Assembly (NCBI GenBank): GCA_029721515.1
Contig: CM056565.1
Location: 5,768,742-5,832,741 of the forward strand
DNA from: Synanceia verrucosa
Taxonomy: Eukaryota; Chordata; Actinopteri; Perciformes; Synanceiidae
Length of the DNA stretch: 64,000 nucleotides
Reading direction: 5' to 3'
Below, one piece after another: positions 1-12,500 of the stretch. The translations under genes were made by a program, and so were the position numbers. Position 1 is the first letter of the stretch, and each line of letters begins with the position of its first letter. The notes under the pieces were generated by a model. The model saw only the letters and a list, made by a program, of their open reading frames with translations. It ran no database searches and was not told the origin of the DNA.

Positions 1-316
1 TGAGTTTTTCTTAACTAGCACACTCTCTGAAAACATCGGAAATCTGTATGCTATTAAATAAAAATATGAAAATATTATCTGGACATTGGAGGGTGCTGCA
101 GATGCACACACTACAAAACTAACTGGAAAAGTAAACAGGAAAGATCTGGAAACACTGCAGATTAAAGGGGCATTTCTTTTTGACAATTTGAGTTTAAAAA
201 AAACAAAACAAAACTCAGTTTAAGATCCAGCAAAAGGCACAAGCCACACTGGATAAAAGAAAAAATAAAATAATCCCAGGAATCTACCACAAACCGGTTA
301 AAGAAACAGGACTGAC
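1..316 (-). other. med13 intron 26, partial
   Basis: Noncoding sequence after the exon 26 donor. It has A-rich tracts but no coding similarity to the MED13 C-terminus and no recognisable repeat. Confidence 0.8.
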
Positions 317-505
317 CTGTGGTGGCGTTTAGGATGTCAATGTTCGGGTCGATGTTGGTGTAATTGGAACTGGCCACTTGGACAAACGCCGATGTGGGGA
401 AGACCAGGATGTGGGTGCAGGAGGTGTCCTGTGGGGTGCTCAGCTGGGACGTCTGCATGTTCAAGGTGGTGCTGCGGCCGAACACTGAGCCTGTCGACAC
501 AGAGT
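317..505 (-). CDS. med13: med13 exon 26 (last exon in window)
   Basis: Encodes DSVSTGSVFGRSTTLNMQTS, QLSTPQDTSCTHILVFPTSA, FVQVASSNYTNIDPNIDILN and ATT plus one base. It is 189 nt, phase 1 in and phase 1 out; the acceptor is attcag and the donor is ACAG|gtcagt. The VFGRST.LNMQ.SQL.TPQD motif is diagnostic. The acidic stretch that follows this point in human MED13 appears shortened here. The remaining C-terminal exons lie below position 1. Confidence 0.95.
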
Positions 506-3500
506 CTGAATGGAAGGAGAGAGCGACGGGTCAATAAACAACGCAGCTGGACGAAGTCACATACCTCAAAGGAGCATCACACACTCTGTAGCACTCAGGC
601 ATCAAACAGGAAGCAGACGATTACTGCCCAGCAAATCTCTGGAATGTCCTTCATCAACTCATAAAAATATAATTAGTTGTAATAACGACCACTGGTGCTC
701 GGCTCTAATGCCCTGGTGGGTTCATTAGTCCACCTCTACATATATAGCATCATGGCGTCTACTGTTCTGTACATCAGAAGGAGATACCCCTTTAAATGCC
801 ACAATGATGAGAGGAGGAGCTAATCTTTACATAAACATCCCTTCAGGAATTTGAAAAGAAATCATTTCACTGCAACACACTGATGAGCATGTTAATAATA
901 TACATGTACCATCTCCAGCTAAACACCAAGTAACAGCTACACAATTCTGGTTAAAATAGTGTCAGTTTTAACGATAGAATTAAAATTGAATGAAATGACT
1001 GTTGAAGCATTTATGTCTTCATTTTATAGTTCACAGTGGCAGTTTTCTGCATATGTATGTCATAATCATAAAAAAATGGATGTAAAATGTCAGAATAGCT
1101 CTTAAGTCAAGTGCCAAAAACACTCTTAAGTTTAAGTTTGATGTTAAAGTGATGTTAACCACCCCAGTCATAGCCATCTGAGGCTGACACAGCCCTGCTA
1201 ATCTCTTTCAGTTTAAAGAGCTTTTGAGGAAGGAGCTGTCCTCAGCCCAGCATCGCTCTACACAATCCCGGTATGATGCAGTGACAATCCCCCACTCGTT
1301 TCCCAAAATAAACCCATTGATCTGTCTCTCCATCACACCACACTGAGATCAATGGGCATCTGAGAGGTAGTGCTTTATGAGCGAAGGGTACATGATCTTC
1401 CCTGCCATCAATCTGATCTGGACAAGGATGGGACATGCATTGTGATATGCTGCTGCCATCCATCACTCCCCACACTCACACAAACAGACATGAAACACAC
1501 CCCGGCGCTGCCTTCCTCAGCGGAGCGTCGGCGCTCAGAGGAGAAGCGTACGTTAAAACACATAAGTGTATTTATAATCATACCTGGCATGATGATGAAT
1601 GAACCCTGGGGCTCCATGGCAACCAAGCACACGCTGAGGATGCTGGGAGTATCTGAGGCGGAGATGCCGCACATTCGACACATTTCCTTCAGACGACGAC
1701 TCACTGACTGGAGGTTTCTCCGGCTCAGCAGAATACTCCAGTCTGGAACATCAAAAAGAAAATGAACGTGTGACACACTGGTGGGAAATGAATGTTATTT
1801 TTTTTGGTGATGAAAAAGCATGACCTCTTACCTTTTAGCTCTCCGTGTCCTATCCTGCCCAGTCGGCCAATCACCACCCTCCAGGGGACTGATGTCATCT
1901 GCACCAGTCCCAAGCACCAATCCCACAGCTTCTGCAGGCCGAGTCGTCGAACAGAGCCCTTTTTCCTCCGAGCCCTGTGGAACATGCATCGACTCACATG
2001 TCAACACCATGTTTCAGGTATTTGGCGCAAACATAAAGCAGTGCAAGGCAAGGAAGTCAAGTGTACAATGTAGAGCTGCTCTCACATTCTGTGAGCAGCA
2101 GCTCGTCATGCAGGTGAAGGTGACTCTCTAATGTGTGGGCCTGTGCACAACCATGCTTGACTGACAGCTGTGTGCTTTTCCCTCTCAACCCTAATTTACA
2201 CTTTAGGTGAAGAGTGTCATTTGACAGCTGGCATGACACAATTGTTGAACAAATCACAGTTTTCGTTTCAAGCACACACATTTTAAGTGCTAGCGACAGC
2301 TGCCGGCACCTTAAGTAAGGTCACAGGCATCTGTGGTGCAGCTGTGACTGGATGAAAAAAATCAGCACTTGATGGAGGATGATGGCAAGTTGTTTTCAAA
2401 TATGCTACAGTGCACAGATGAAAGTAATGGACCAGTACTTTTACAATAATTACACTACTGTACATATGAAAACACCTCATGACACATTTTCTGTTAGCAG
2501 ACACTGTTACATAAAAATAGTTCTCTTGGTAGAGCCACACCAAGTTCTACCTCTTTCTGGACTCTTCTACTGATGGGAATAAAGACTTAAAAAGCTAGTA
2601 GGCTTTAATGTGATGCAGATGGAGGTGGCCATACCTGTTGGGCACATCTATGTTGATGATGCACGTCTCTAGGAGTTCCCCATACAGGTCAGTGCATGTA
2701 GCCAGGAGCCAGCGTTGGTCGTGGGACAGACAGTATCCGACAAACAGCACGTTGTATTTCTGCGATGCCTCACCAAACGTCTCCCCGAGCTCCGTCTGCT
2801 TGTCTTTTACCGGTGCTAGAATGAACGGAGGTGTGTATAGACGTAGACACTCTGGCCTCTGTGAAGATAAAGCATTAAGGAAACATGTTAAGCCTTTCTA
2901 CACAACTGAATAAAAATGGAAATGCTCCAGATAAGTTTGTGCATGTATGATGGGCTCCTGGAATATCACTGCGGAACATCTTTTCTTTCAATCCTAATTT
3001 CTGATGAATTCACATTCTGCACATCTACATAAGCAATGTGGCCGATGTGACACTACAATTGTCCCATCCATATCTCAGTTCTCCCAGCAAGGCAGCTCAA
3101 GTTATACCAGGGTGTTAAAGGGAAGAAGTAGCACTGGCTGTAAGGAAGGAAGTCCACTGAATTTGGTCCTGAAGTGCCCCTTTGTCTAAACCTGGAGTCA
3201 AGATCTCATTATGGAGGTCTCAGGGAGCTAGCCAAGCAGATAATGGAACGAAAACTCTGGAGTAGCCGAGGGTTACAAGTTCCCTTGGTCCTGTTCCAGG
3301 AGAAAAAAAATAGGAGGATGGTTAGCACTAAAAACATTGTATCTCGTTGCTCCCTTCCTTTTCAAAAGCAAACTGAACACAGTCTGGGCAAAAGGCTGGG
3401 TCGGATCAGGTCAGGATCATTATTGGCCGAAGAGCTGAAAGCAAGTGAAATGCAGCTGTGAGGGCCACCGTGTCAGCCTCTGTTTGCTTGCCCATCGATT

Positions 3501-6500
3501 AGAGGACAACACTAGCATGTTAATGCTAACACACAGCAGACACTTTGCAGTTACTGATTGGCTAGAGCTGAACTGCAGCTGTGTTCTGGGATAACACCTT
3601 TATATGCCACAACTTGACTACATGCTGCATGTACCTCTGGGCTCTTCAGCGCTGTGTCGATGGCCAGGCCCGGACCGAAGCCCGTCAGAGACTTGACATT
3701 GGTGGAGGTGGGCAGTGGCCGTCTGCACTGAGCGAACACTGAGAAGGCAAGAGACTTGAGGTGCTGGGCATAGATGTGGCGGTCTTCACCTCGTACTGGC
3801 TGTAGCAGGTACTGGCAGGGAACAATCTGCGGTTTAAAGAAAAAAAAGAAAAGAAAAGTTATTTCTGATAATTGATGAAAACATGGCAATAATAATATTG
3901 AGTATTAAGAGACAACAAATAAGTATAGAAATCAAGCATAAATACTCTGAAATCTGGAATTGTTGTTGACACTGGGCTAAAGAGGTGTCGATTCTCTTCA
4001 TGGTCATATTTTCAGCCTAGTGTGGTCGTGCTGGATTGCATTGTGGTGTCTATTTTTTTTATTACCTTCCTGACATGTGGTGGCAAAAAGAAACCAAATG
4101 AGTAAAAGGGCTGAGCTGCTGTGATAGAAATCATTGTAGCATGTGACATCACACTGTCTAGACTTCAATGCTGGCTGACTGTAACTAGCCTCCCTAGACA
4201 TGTTTTGCTGGGTATAAATGGAAATAAAGAAAAGAATCACCCTTCAAATGTAACAATTTAATTTCCTGAAATTTTTCTGTTACTTTTCCAAACCCACCTG
4301 ACCCACCCGTCTCACTGCCATAAATTAAATCATTGCAGAGCACTTATTTAATAAGAAAAGGAATATAAAAGCTGCTTTGCCTGTTAATCAAGTTATTTTC
4401 CTCTTCAGAAACAGATGTGAAGAGGATCAAATGCCAGGAGCTGAGTTTTGACTAAAACAAAACTGTGGCTGGTGTGTTAACAGCCTGCCAAATTAATCAG
4501 AGCACACGAGGCCAAATTCCCTCTTAAGTCACCATATGACTGGATGCTGACCAGCAATGTTGCATTTAAAATGCTAAAAACAAATATTTTTTAATTCAGT
4601 CTGGCACAGTGCTCACATCACTTCCAGCAAACTTCATGGAGAACAATGAGGACAAAACAACATCAATGATTTAACACTGTTTTAACTAAATATTCTCTGG
4701 TTTGGCTCGTTCACTAGAGCAAACCTGTCTGAAAAAGCTATCATCTTCATTTTATGGTCTAAGCCCTGAAACATAAGAGCTGAAGATATTAATATAGAGC
4801 ATTTTTAGTATGGTATTATTTCTATTACTTTGCATTCCACTGTTAAGCTGTTTTTATTTTTCTGGTCACTCAGGGTATAGTGTTAGTAATCATGAACAAT
4901 TTGCTGCTTCTGATGATGATGGATATGTCAGCAATGATGCCACTGAGCATAATCTTTGGAACATTAAAGACCAATTGACACACTGACATTGACTACACAA
5001 TTAATGCAGTTCCACTTATGCAGTTGCCTTCATGATAATACAATATGGTCAGCAATAAAAAAGGTGGCTCTCCTGGGAACCTCACTTGCCTGTACAGAAA
5101 TGGAATTGCGGATGTGTGGGGGCAGGAACTGAAGCATCTCCAGGTAGCAGCGCAGTAAACCCAGTGTCCACACACTGGAGTGGGCTGGCACCGGCCCCGA
5201 GCCGCCGTCTGCCTCCTCGTAGCTGAAGGGGTCCACAATGTAAACAACGATGGCGGGTGGATACGTGATAGCATGGGACTCTCCATCCGTGGGCACGCCG
5301 ACCTTCTCCCTTTCCAAAGTGCTGGAGAAAGCACAGATCAAATACACAGCATTACTGAACAAATCTGGGCTCAGTTCTTCTTGGATCAACACTTTTCATT
5401 TGTCACCTACAGTCATGATTGAACAGATACTTCTTTGTCACAAAAAACATTCATGAAGTTTGATTCTTTTATGACTTTATTATGGGTCAACTGAAAATGT
5501 GACCAAATCTGCTGGGTCAAAAATATATATACAGTAATGCTAATATTTGGTTCCATGTCCCTTGACCATTTTCACTTCAATTAGGTGCTTTTGGTAGCCA
5601 TCCACAAGCTTCTGGTTGAATCTTTGACCACTCCTCTTGACAGAATTGGTGCAGTTCAGTCAAATATGTTGGCTTTCTGACATGGACATGTTTCTTCAGC
5701 ATTGTCCACATGTTCTCAATGGGGTTTATATCAGGATTTTGGGAAGGCCATTCTAAAACCTTAATTCTAGCCTGATTTAGTCATTCCACTTTTGATGTGT
5801 GTTTGGGCTCATTGTCCTGTTGGAACACCCAACTGGGCCCAAGACCCAACCTTCGGACTGATGATTTTAGATTATCTTGAAGAATTTGAAGGTAATCCTC
5901 CTTCTTCATTATCCCATTTACTCTCTGTAAAGCACCAGTTCCATTGGCAGCAAAACAGCCCCACAGCATAATACTACCACCACCGTGCTTGACAGTAGGC
6001 ATGGTGTTAAAGGCCTCACCTTTTCTCCTCCAAACATATTGCTGGGCATTGTGAAACGAATAGCTCAATTTTTGTTTCGTCTGACCACAGAACTTTCCTC
6101 CAGAAGGTCTTATCTTTGTCTGTGTGATCAGCAGCAAACTTCAGTCGAGCCTTAAGGCGTCGCTATTGGCGCAAAGGCTTCCTTCTTGCATGGCAGCCTC
6201 TCAGTCCACGGTGATGCAAAACACACTTGACTGTGGACAATGACACCTGTGTTCCAACAGCTTCTAATTCTTGACAGATCTGCTTTTTGGTGGTTCTCAG
6301 TTGACTCTTCACCCTCCTGACCAATTTTCTCTCAGCAGCAGGTGATAGCTTGCATTTTCTTCCTGATCGTGGCAGTGACAAAACAGTGCCATGCACTTTA
6401 TACTTACAGTTGTTTGCACTGTTGTTCTTGGGACCTGCAGCTGCTTTGAAATGGCTCCAAGTGACTTTCCTGACTTGTTCAAGTCAATGATTCACTTTTT

Positions 6501-9500
6501 CAGATCCGTGCTGAGCTCCTTTGATTTTCCCATTGTAGCGTTTGTATCCAATTCATTGACACAACTTTCTAAGTCACCAAAATTGCTAATTCATGTTGCT
6601 GTATGTATATTTTTGACCCAGAAGATTAGGTCACATTTTCAGTTGACCCATAATAAAGTCATAAAAGAACCAAACTTCATGAATGTTTTTGTGACAAAGA
6701 AGTATCTGTTCCAATCACTCTATCAGAGAAAAATCAGAGTTGTAGAAATAACTGGAAACTCAAAAGAGCCATGACATTATGGTCTTTACAAGTGTATGTA
6801 AACTTTTGACCACGACTGTATGTACTATGGTGTGCTGGCTTGTATGTACTGCAGTACCTTTCTGGAGGCTCTGTAGAGCCCTGGGCCTGGCTGCTGGAGT
6901 TGTCCCCTGAGGAGCCAATATTCTGGGTACCAGCCTGCTGTCCCAGCTGTCCACTCTGGGGGCCACCTCCCTGGCCCTGGGTGCCCATGCTCCCAAAGGG
7001 GGGAAAAGAGCTGGGCTTGGCAGATGACATCCCGCTGCCAGGCTGGCCTGAGGACGTCACCAGACTGTTGGATGACGCAGAGCCATTTCCAGACCCACTG
7101 TGGTTACTGCTGCTGTTATTGGGAAGGGAGGAGCTTGTGGCGTTTACTGAGGCCGAGCTGGAGGTGGAGCTAGACAGCTGTGTGGATGATGACTGGCTGG
7201 ACAGGGGCAGGGGACTGGGCTGTGTGAGGAGGGAACTGTCCAATGGCTGTGATGCGAGATATGGAGCTAAAAGGAAGAAAGCACAGCATTGAACACTCTT
7301 TCAACATTAAATATCAAACTCTAGCTGGCCTAAACCAAGTAAAGTGGAGGCTGGAAATCAGCAGCAAAGAGCAGACTGAGCAGATCACTGAGCCACAGAG
7401 GAATCAGGGACTGTGCAGACTCAGAAATGCAGCAGACAGTAGGCTGTGAATGATGCATACCGAGGTTGTGGCGGCACACTTGTGCATAGAGTTTGAGTTT
7501 AGTGAAGGCGTCGCTGTTGCTGCTGGCAGCCTTGAGGAACCAGTCGCTGACTGGCTGATCCATGTGATTCTTGGCCCCACTGCCGCCAACAAGGACAATG
7601 CCATCAGGGTAGCCTTTGGAAATGGGTCTGTGCTGGCCCAGTCGACATGACTGGAGAAAAACATAGACACAAGTGGTAGAGTGTGCTAACTGCAACACAA
7701 ATCTAATTTAATTTACAAATAATTAACAAAAAGAGGCTTGAGTGTAATTGCAGTTGTTCTAGTAGAAAGTGATCCTTAATTATCTGAAACGACTCTATTT
7801 GAACAATTAGCTGTGGTGGCGAGAGGTAAAGCACTGTTACATTGTGTTTGCACTCTTTTTCACAGTCCCTACCTCATAGACAGCGGTGAGGTCTCGGAAA
7901 AAGCTCTTGGCGCCACTGAGCAGGGCCTCGTTGTCAGGACAAACCACCAGATAGCCAATGTCCCGCTGGGAGCCAAAGGGATCCAACAACAGCTTCTCCC
8001 AGTAGGGAAGACCAAATGGAGACAGAACCACAAAGTCATACTCATAACCCACCAGGAAGGTGGGGATAGGCAGGGGCTCTGGGGACTCGTCTGTGCCTGT
8101 TGGAGGGTGAGGAGAAGAAAGAGGGAAACAGTGAGTGAGTGTGGTTTACAGGTGGTGGAAAACACTGAATCATCCATTAACTCAATTTAGTACAACTAAA
8201 CGGCATCAGTCTGAACTGTGTATCAAGTGGAGAAAACTCCCCCAGTATGACCCCAGATTTACCGTAAGAGCCCCGTCCAGCCATCTTGTGGAACTGCTGC
8301 CAGGTCAGGGGACCCTGAACACCCCACGACCTAACCGTCCGCTTCTTCTGGATGGCATCCTGGAGTACGGGTTGGAGAGACATCAGCACCCGCAGGACAT
8401 CCTGAGAGCAAAGTGCACTGACGTCCACTGCTGGAGAGCAGAGGAGTGAAGGAGTTCAGATCATAGCAGGACAAACACAAAGTCTCAACAAAGTCACTTG
8501 CTTGAATTTAGTAACTAATTCTCAGAACAAAACAATCTAAAGTAGACTGTCTGCACCATGAAAACTAAATAAATTTCACCATATGAACTGTACTAAATGG
8601 GTTTTTTACTCAAAATAGGTTTTGCTTTCATGTTGAACAATTTGTTTATTTGCTGACAGTCCCTTTCAATCTTTTAAAGGTTAAACATAACAGGCTTAAA
8701 ATGGTTTTAAAAGCATTATTTGGTATTAAACTGAGCCAAACCAGACATGCATGTTTCTCACCGTTTTGTTTGGCCCAGCGGTGCAGGCAGGTGCTCTTGA
8801 CCAACGCCTCGTCCACCTTCCCACCTGACATGTTGTCCATGAACTGCCTGCCATGCTCCAGGGCCATGTAACAGTCGCTGTGGTAGTCCCTCTCCTCCAC
8901 CCTCACACAGGGAGGCACAGGGGCCCCGCTTGGCCCCCGTGTCACTATGTCCTGCTCCAGGACTGAAATGGGTGAGAAAGGGTTGGTGCACTGGTCCTGT
9001 AGGAGGAGGATCAGCTCATCTGGGACACGGTCGCCCCTCCCTACTCCAGTTCTTTCCAGTGAAGAGAGCCGCAACGCCTCAAAGCGCTTTTCTGCCTCTC
9101 TGCTGACGTCGGAGCCTCGACCGATGATATCCAGCTCGTCCTCCAGGAAGAGGCCCGAGCCGTTGCCGTAACGTCGATTGACCACAGCGCTGAAGCCGCA
9201 ACTGCAGGGATCCTGAGCCTCGCCAACAGGGTCACTCAGGTAAACGCCCACATCGGCTCCTTTAATGTTCATGTTACACACGCAGATGCAGCAGCTGTCG
9301 AAGTTGCAGTCTTTGAAGAGGTTCATGACAGACTCAGAGAGGATGAGGGTGACGTAGAGGCTGTGGGCCTCTGGGATGGAGGGCACAGTGGCCGGTTCTA
9401 CTGAGTTCAGCGGTCTGCAGGTGGAGGGGGTGGACGCTGGTGAATACAGGTCTGAGTTCTCGTACTTGAGTGAGCCCTGGACGCTGGACGGGCCTCTAGG

Positions 9501-12500
9501 TGTGCGTGGTGTGCGTGGCGTTCGTGGGGTGGGGGCAGAGAAACGTGGGGTGGCAGGTGAAGGCAGGATGCCAGCACCACTGTTACTTGGTGGAGCACTG
9601 TTAGACATGAAAGGTGTGTGGGTCTGAGGGGTGTAGGTCTGGCTGTAGTCCTGGTCCATGGTGCTGCCCACACTGGGGATGTTGCTGAGGGCAGAAAGAC
9701 AAAACAACATGAAATAGATAGCAGTAAAACCAAAAGGATGCACTGATAACAAAAACATCGGGCCTGGAGTCATGAAGAGGATTCTGTGATACCAAACAAA
9801 GTGTGAGCAATAAGACATGATGCCTGTTACACAGCAGCTCTTCCAGTCACAGCTTACAAAGTGAACGCTTCATTTCCTATCACAGTAACAAAACAGAAGA
9901 AAAGCTCATAAAATAAAAATCATGCTACAGTTTAATGTACCAGTCTACCTGTAGCATAAAAGGTACAACTACTAGTACACAATCTGCTTTTAACATGTTC
10001 ACCGAAGATCAGTACATTTGCTTCTAACAACAAAATACAGTTATCCAACCGCCTCACATTTGTGAAGGATAGGTAGAGTAATAAGGCAGCAGGGCACATC
10101 AACATTTACTACAATAGTAATAATAGAGAGTGCAGGAGAGAGAGAGGGGAGGAGAAAGAGGGTGAGCACATCATGTCCACAGCTGTACGTGACTGGGAAA
10201 CATTAAAAATATAGGATGCAGCATGAGAAGATCTTTCTACCAGTGACTCTGGGCATTTGATTAGTCCAGTGCAGACACCTCTCTCGTGCTCTACACTTCC
10301 TGCCATGCTCCAGTGTACTTTAATAACACAATGTTCTAAAAATAATCTTAATAATCATTGAGTAAAATAATGACCCTCTAAATTGCAGTTAGCTTGGTTG
10401 CAAAAACACTTCTGAACAGACTGCATGTAGACAGGTCACCCTTACCATCCTCTACTCATTACCCACATTAGTTTACAGGCCTTGATTTGTGGTGCATGTA
10501 ATGCAAAGTCAGACACGCAAAATAAAAAGTGTGTCATAATATGTTTCTGATCAGAGATTAGATTACATCACATACCGATCAGTGAGTGAATTCCCTAAGT
10601 TTGGTCAGCCTGACAGATTTTATGTTCCAAAGTCAATGAAACAGGTATTATATATTTAAGTATATACAAATGCAACAAGTCTACTGCCTGATTACAGAAA
10701 AGAACAAAATCAATAGAGCAAAACCAGGTTTGTTTGGGGATAAACGTGCTGATAAGAAATGCCCATGTGTGGAAGCAGCAGAGGCGTAGCTGTGTGTATT
10801 TAAGAGCACCAGTAACAGATATAGAGACTGCATGCAGCTGCTGGGAGGGCCCTTATCACCACTCCAGTGATAAGCCTCATCTTCAACCAAGACTGCATCT
10901 TATACTCATTTCCCTGCTCCGCCTGAGGCAGCCATGCATGGGAATGGGAAACTGAGCAGCCTGCTGAAGGGGTGTCTGGGGAGAGACCGCAGGGTGTGTG
11001 GACACAAAGGAAGCAAAGCAGGAGTGTATGCTTCTCTACACACAGAACACAAACCAAGCAGCACAGCCTTCATATTTGTTCTCAACAGGAAGACATCAGT
11101 GACCTTCTGCACCGGTCATCATGAGGAATTTTTGCAACAAGCTAGACAGGAATAAATCACAGAGATGAATGCCAGCGTGTACTGGTATTGATAAATGTTA
11201 AAGTATAATTTAAGTGGATCATTTCACTAGTTGCATGGCGCTACCTTCCCACAGCTGTGTTGTTCCTCTCATATTAAAAAGGGTTATCCTGCATAGAGAG
11301 TTACAAAGTGGGCAGCCACCTCAATCAACTTTTGCCCTGCCTCCAGCTTTTGTCTTCATAGGACACACTCCTTTCTAACAAGTGTTGCACTTAATGGATT
11401 TCTGTCATTTGTGATGGCGATACGCTGATGTGTTGGCTCTGTATTATGATCAGTGTGTGAGTGAATGGAAAGGCTCTGCCAAAACTGCCAAAGAGGAGGA
11501 GAAGAAAAGCTCTATCAGATGCAAAAATGAATAGGTGCCAAAGTGAGATATGGAACATGGAAAGCCAGTGAGATCATTATTAGCCTCCTATTCCCTGCTA
11601 TGTCATGTTTTTATATAGTTTTATACTGTCAACTTGTAATGAAAGCAGTCCTTTGTGCCTCCACCTGTGTGAAACACTGTCATGTACTGTGACTCTGCAA
11701 AGGATGTTTATAAAGTATCTTGTAAAAGTGTGTGGACTGCTTCAATTCAAACACAATTATTTTTCAAATGCTCCAGAAATATATTTAACATATATTTAGT
11801 ATATCAGTACATTTGGCCGTATTCTCAGCTTAACCATGTTATGTGATGTGCTACCAATGTACAGAGATACTGCTGAGACCACCATAGATACACACTACAG
11901 AGGAACATTTACATTATTGACACGTCCACTAACTGTAGCTGTAACAGTGAGCTGCTATTTAAATACAGTCTATGGCCACGGCCATCGGCCAGTTTAAACG
12001 TTTTCCAACACAGTTCTCATCGCATCTCGTAATCCCCACATTACTTAAAGAAACAATATGTAGGATTGTGGCCAAAACTGGTACTGCAATCACTTTCAAA
12101 TTACTGTAGAGCGGTGTCTCCCCTCTCCCTCTCCCCTGACTAGAGGTTGCCAGTTAGGCTGCAGGATCCAACAGGAACAGAAAGTGTTACAGTGAATGAA
12201 AAGCAGACATCTTGAGCATCACCGCGGACACTTAGAAGGAGTAAAATGGGATGGGGGAGAGCTGTGGAGGGCTGGGGTAAAGTGAGTGGAGCTCTGGGTC
12301 GGGGGCTGCGGATCCACGGTGATAGTGGCCAATCGTCAGTGCTGCTTCCCGTTCAAGGCCGGTGGGTAGCACCGGGGGTCCACCTGGAGGTCCAAAGTTT
12401 CAAAGTGTAACAGTGAATGAAAAGCAGCCACCTTGGGCATCATCGTGGGCACTTAGAAGGAGTGAAATGTGCCAGAGGAGAGCTGTGGAGGGACGGGGTA

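Larger units (their letters stand above)
5322..6857 (-). other. med13 intron 20, mostly Tc1
   Basis: 1536 bp, of which 1409 bp (plus one duplicated TA) is a degenerate Tc1 element. Without it the intron would be about 125 bp, close to the size of neighbouring introns 17-19. Confidence 0.85.

Noticed and set aside
2638..2913. Plus-strand open frame of 91 residues
   Set aside because: It is the antisense of med13 exon 23, whose minus-strand translation is almost identical to human MED13.
6391..6774. Plus-strand frame of 127 residues
   Set aside because: It is the antisense of the Tc1 transposase start and right inverted-repeat arm, not a gene.
6840..7292. Plus-strand frame of 150 residues
   Set aside because: It is antisense to the Ser-rich exon 20; Leu/Glu richness is the complement of Ser/Gln codons.
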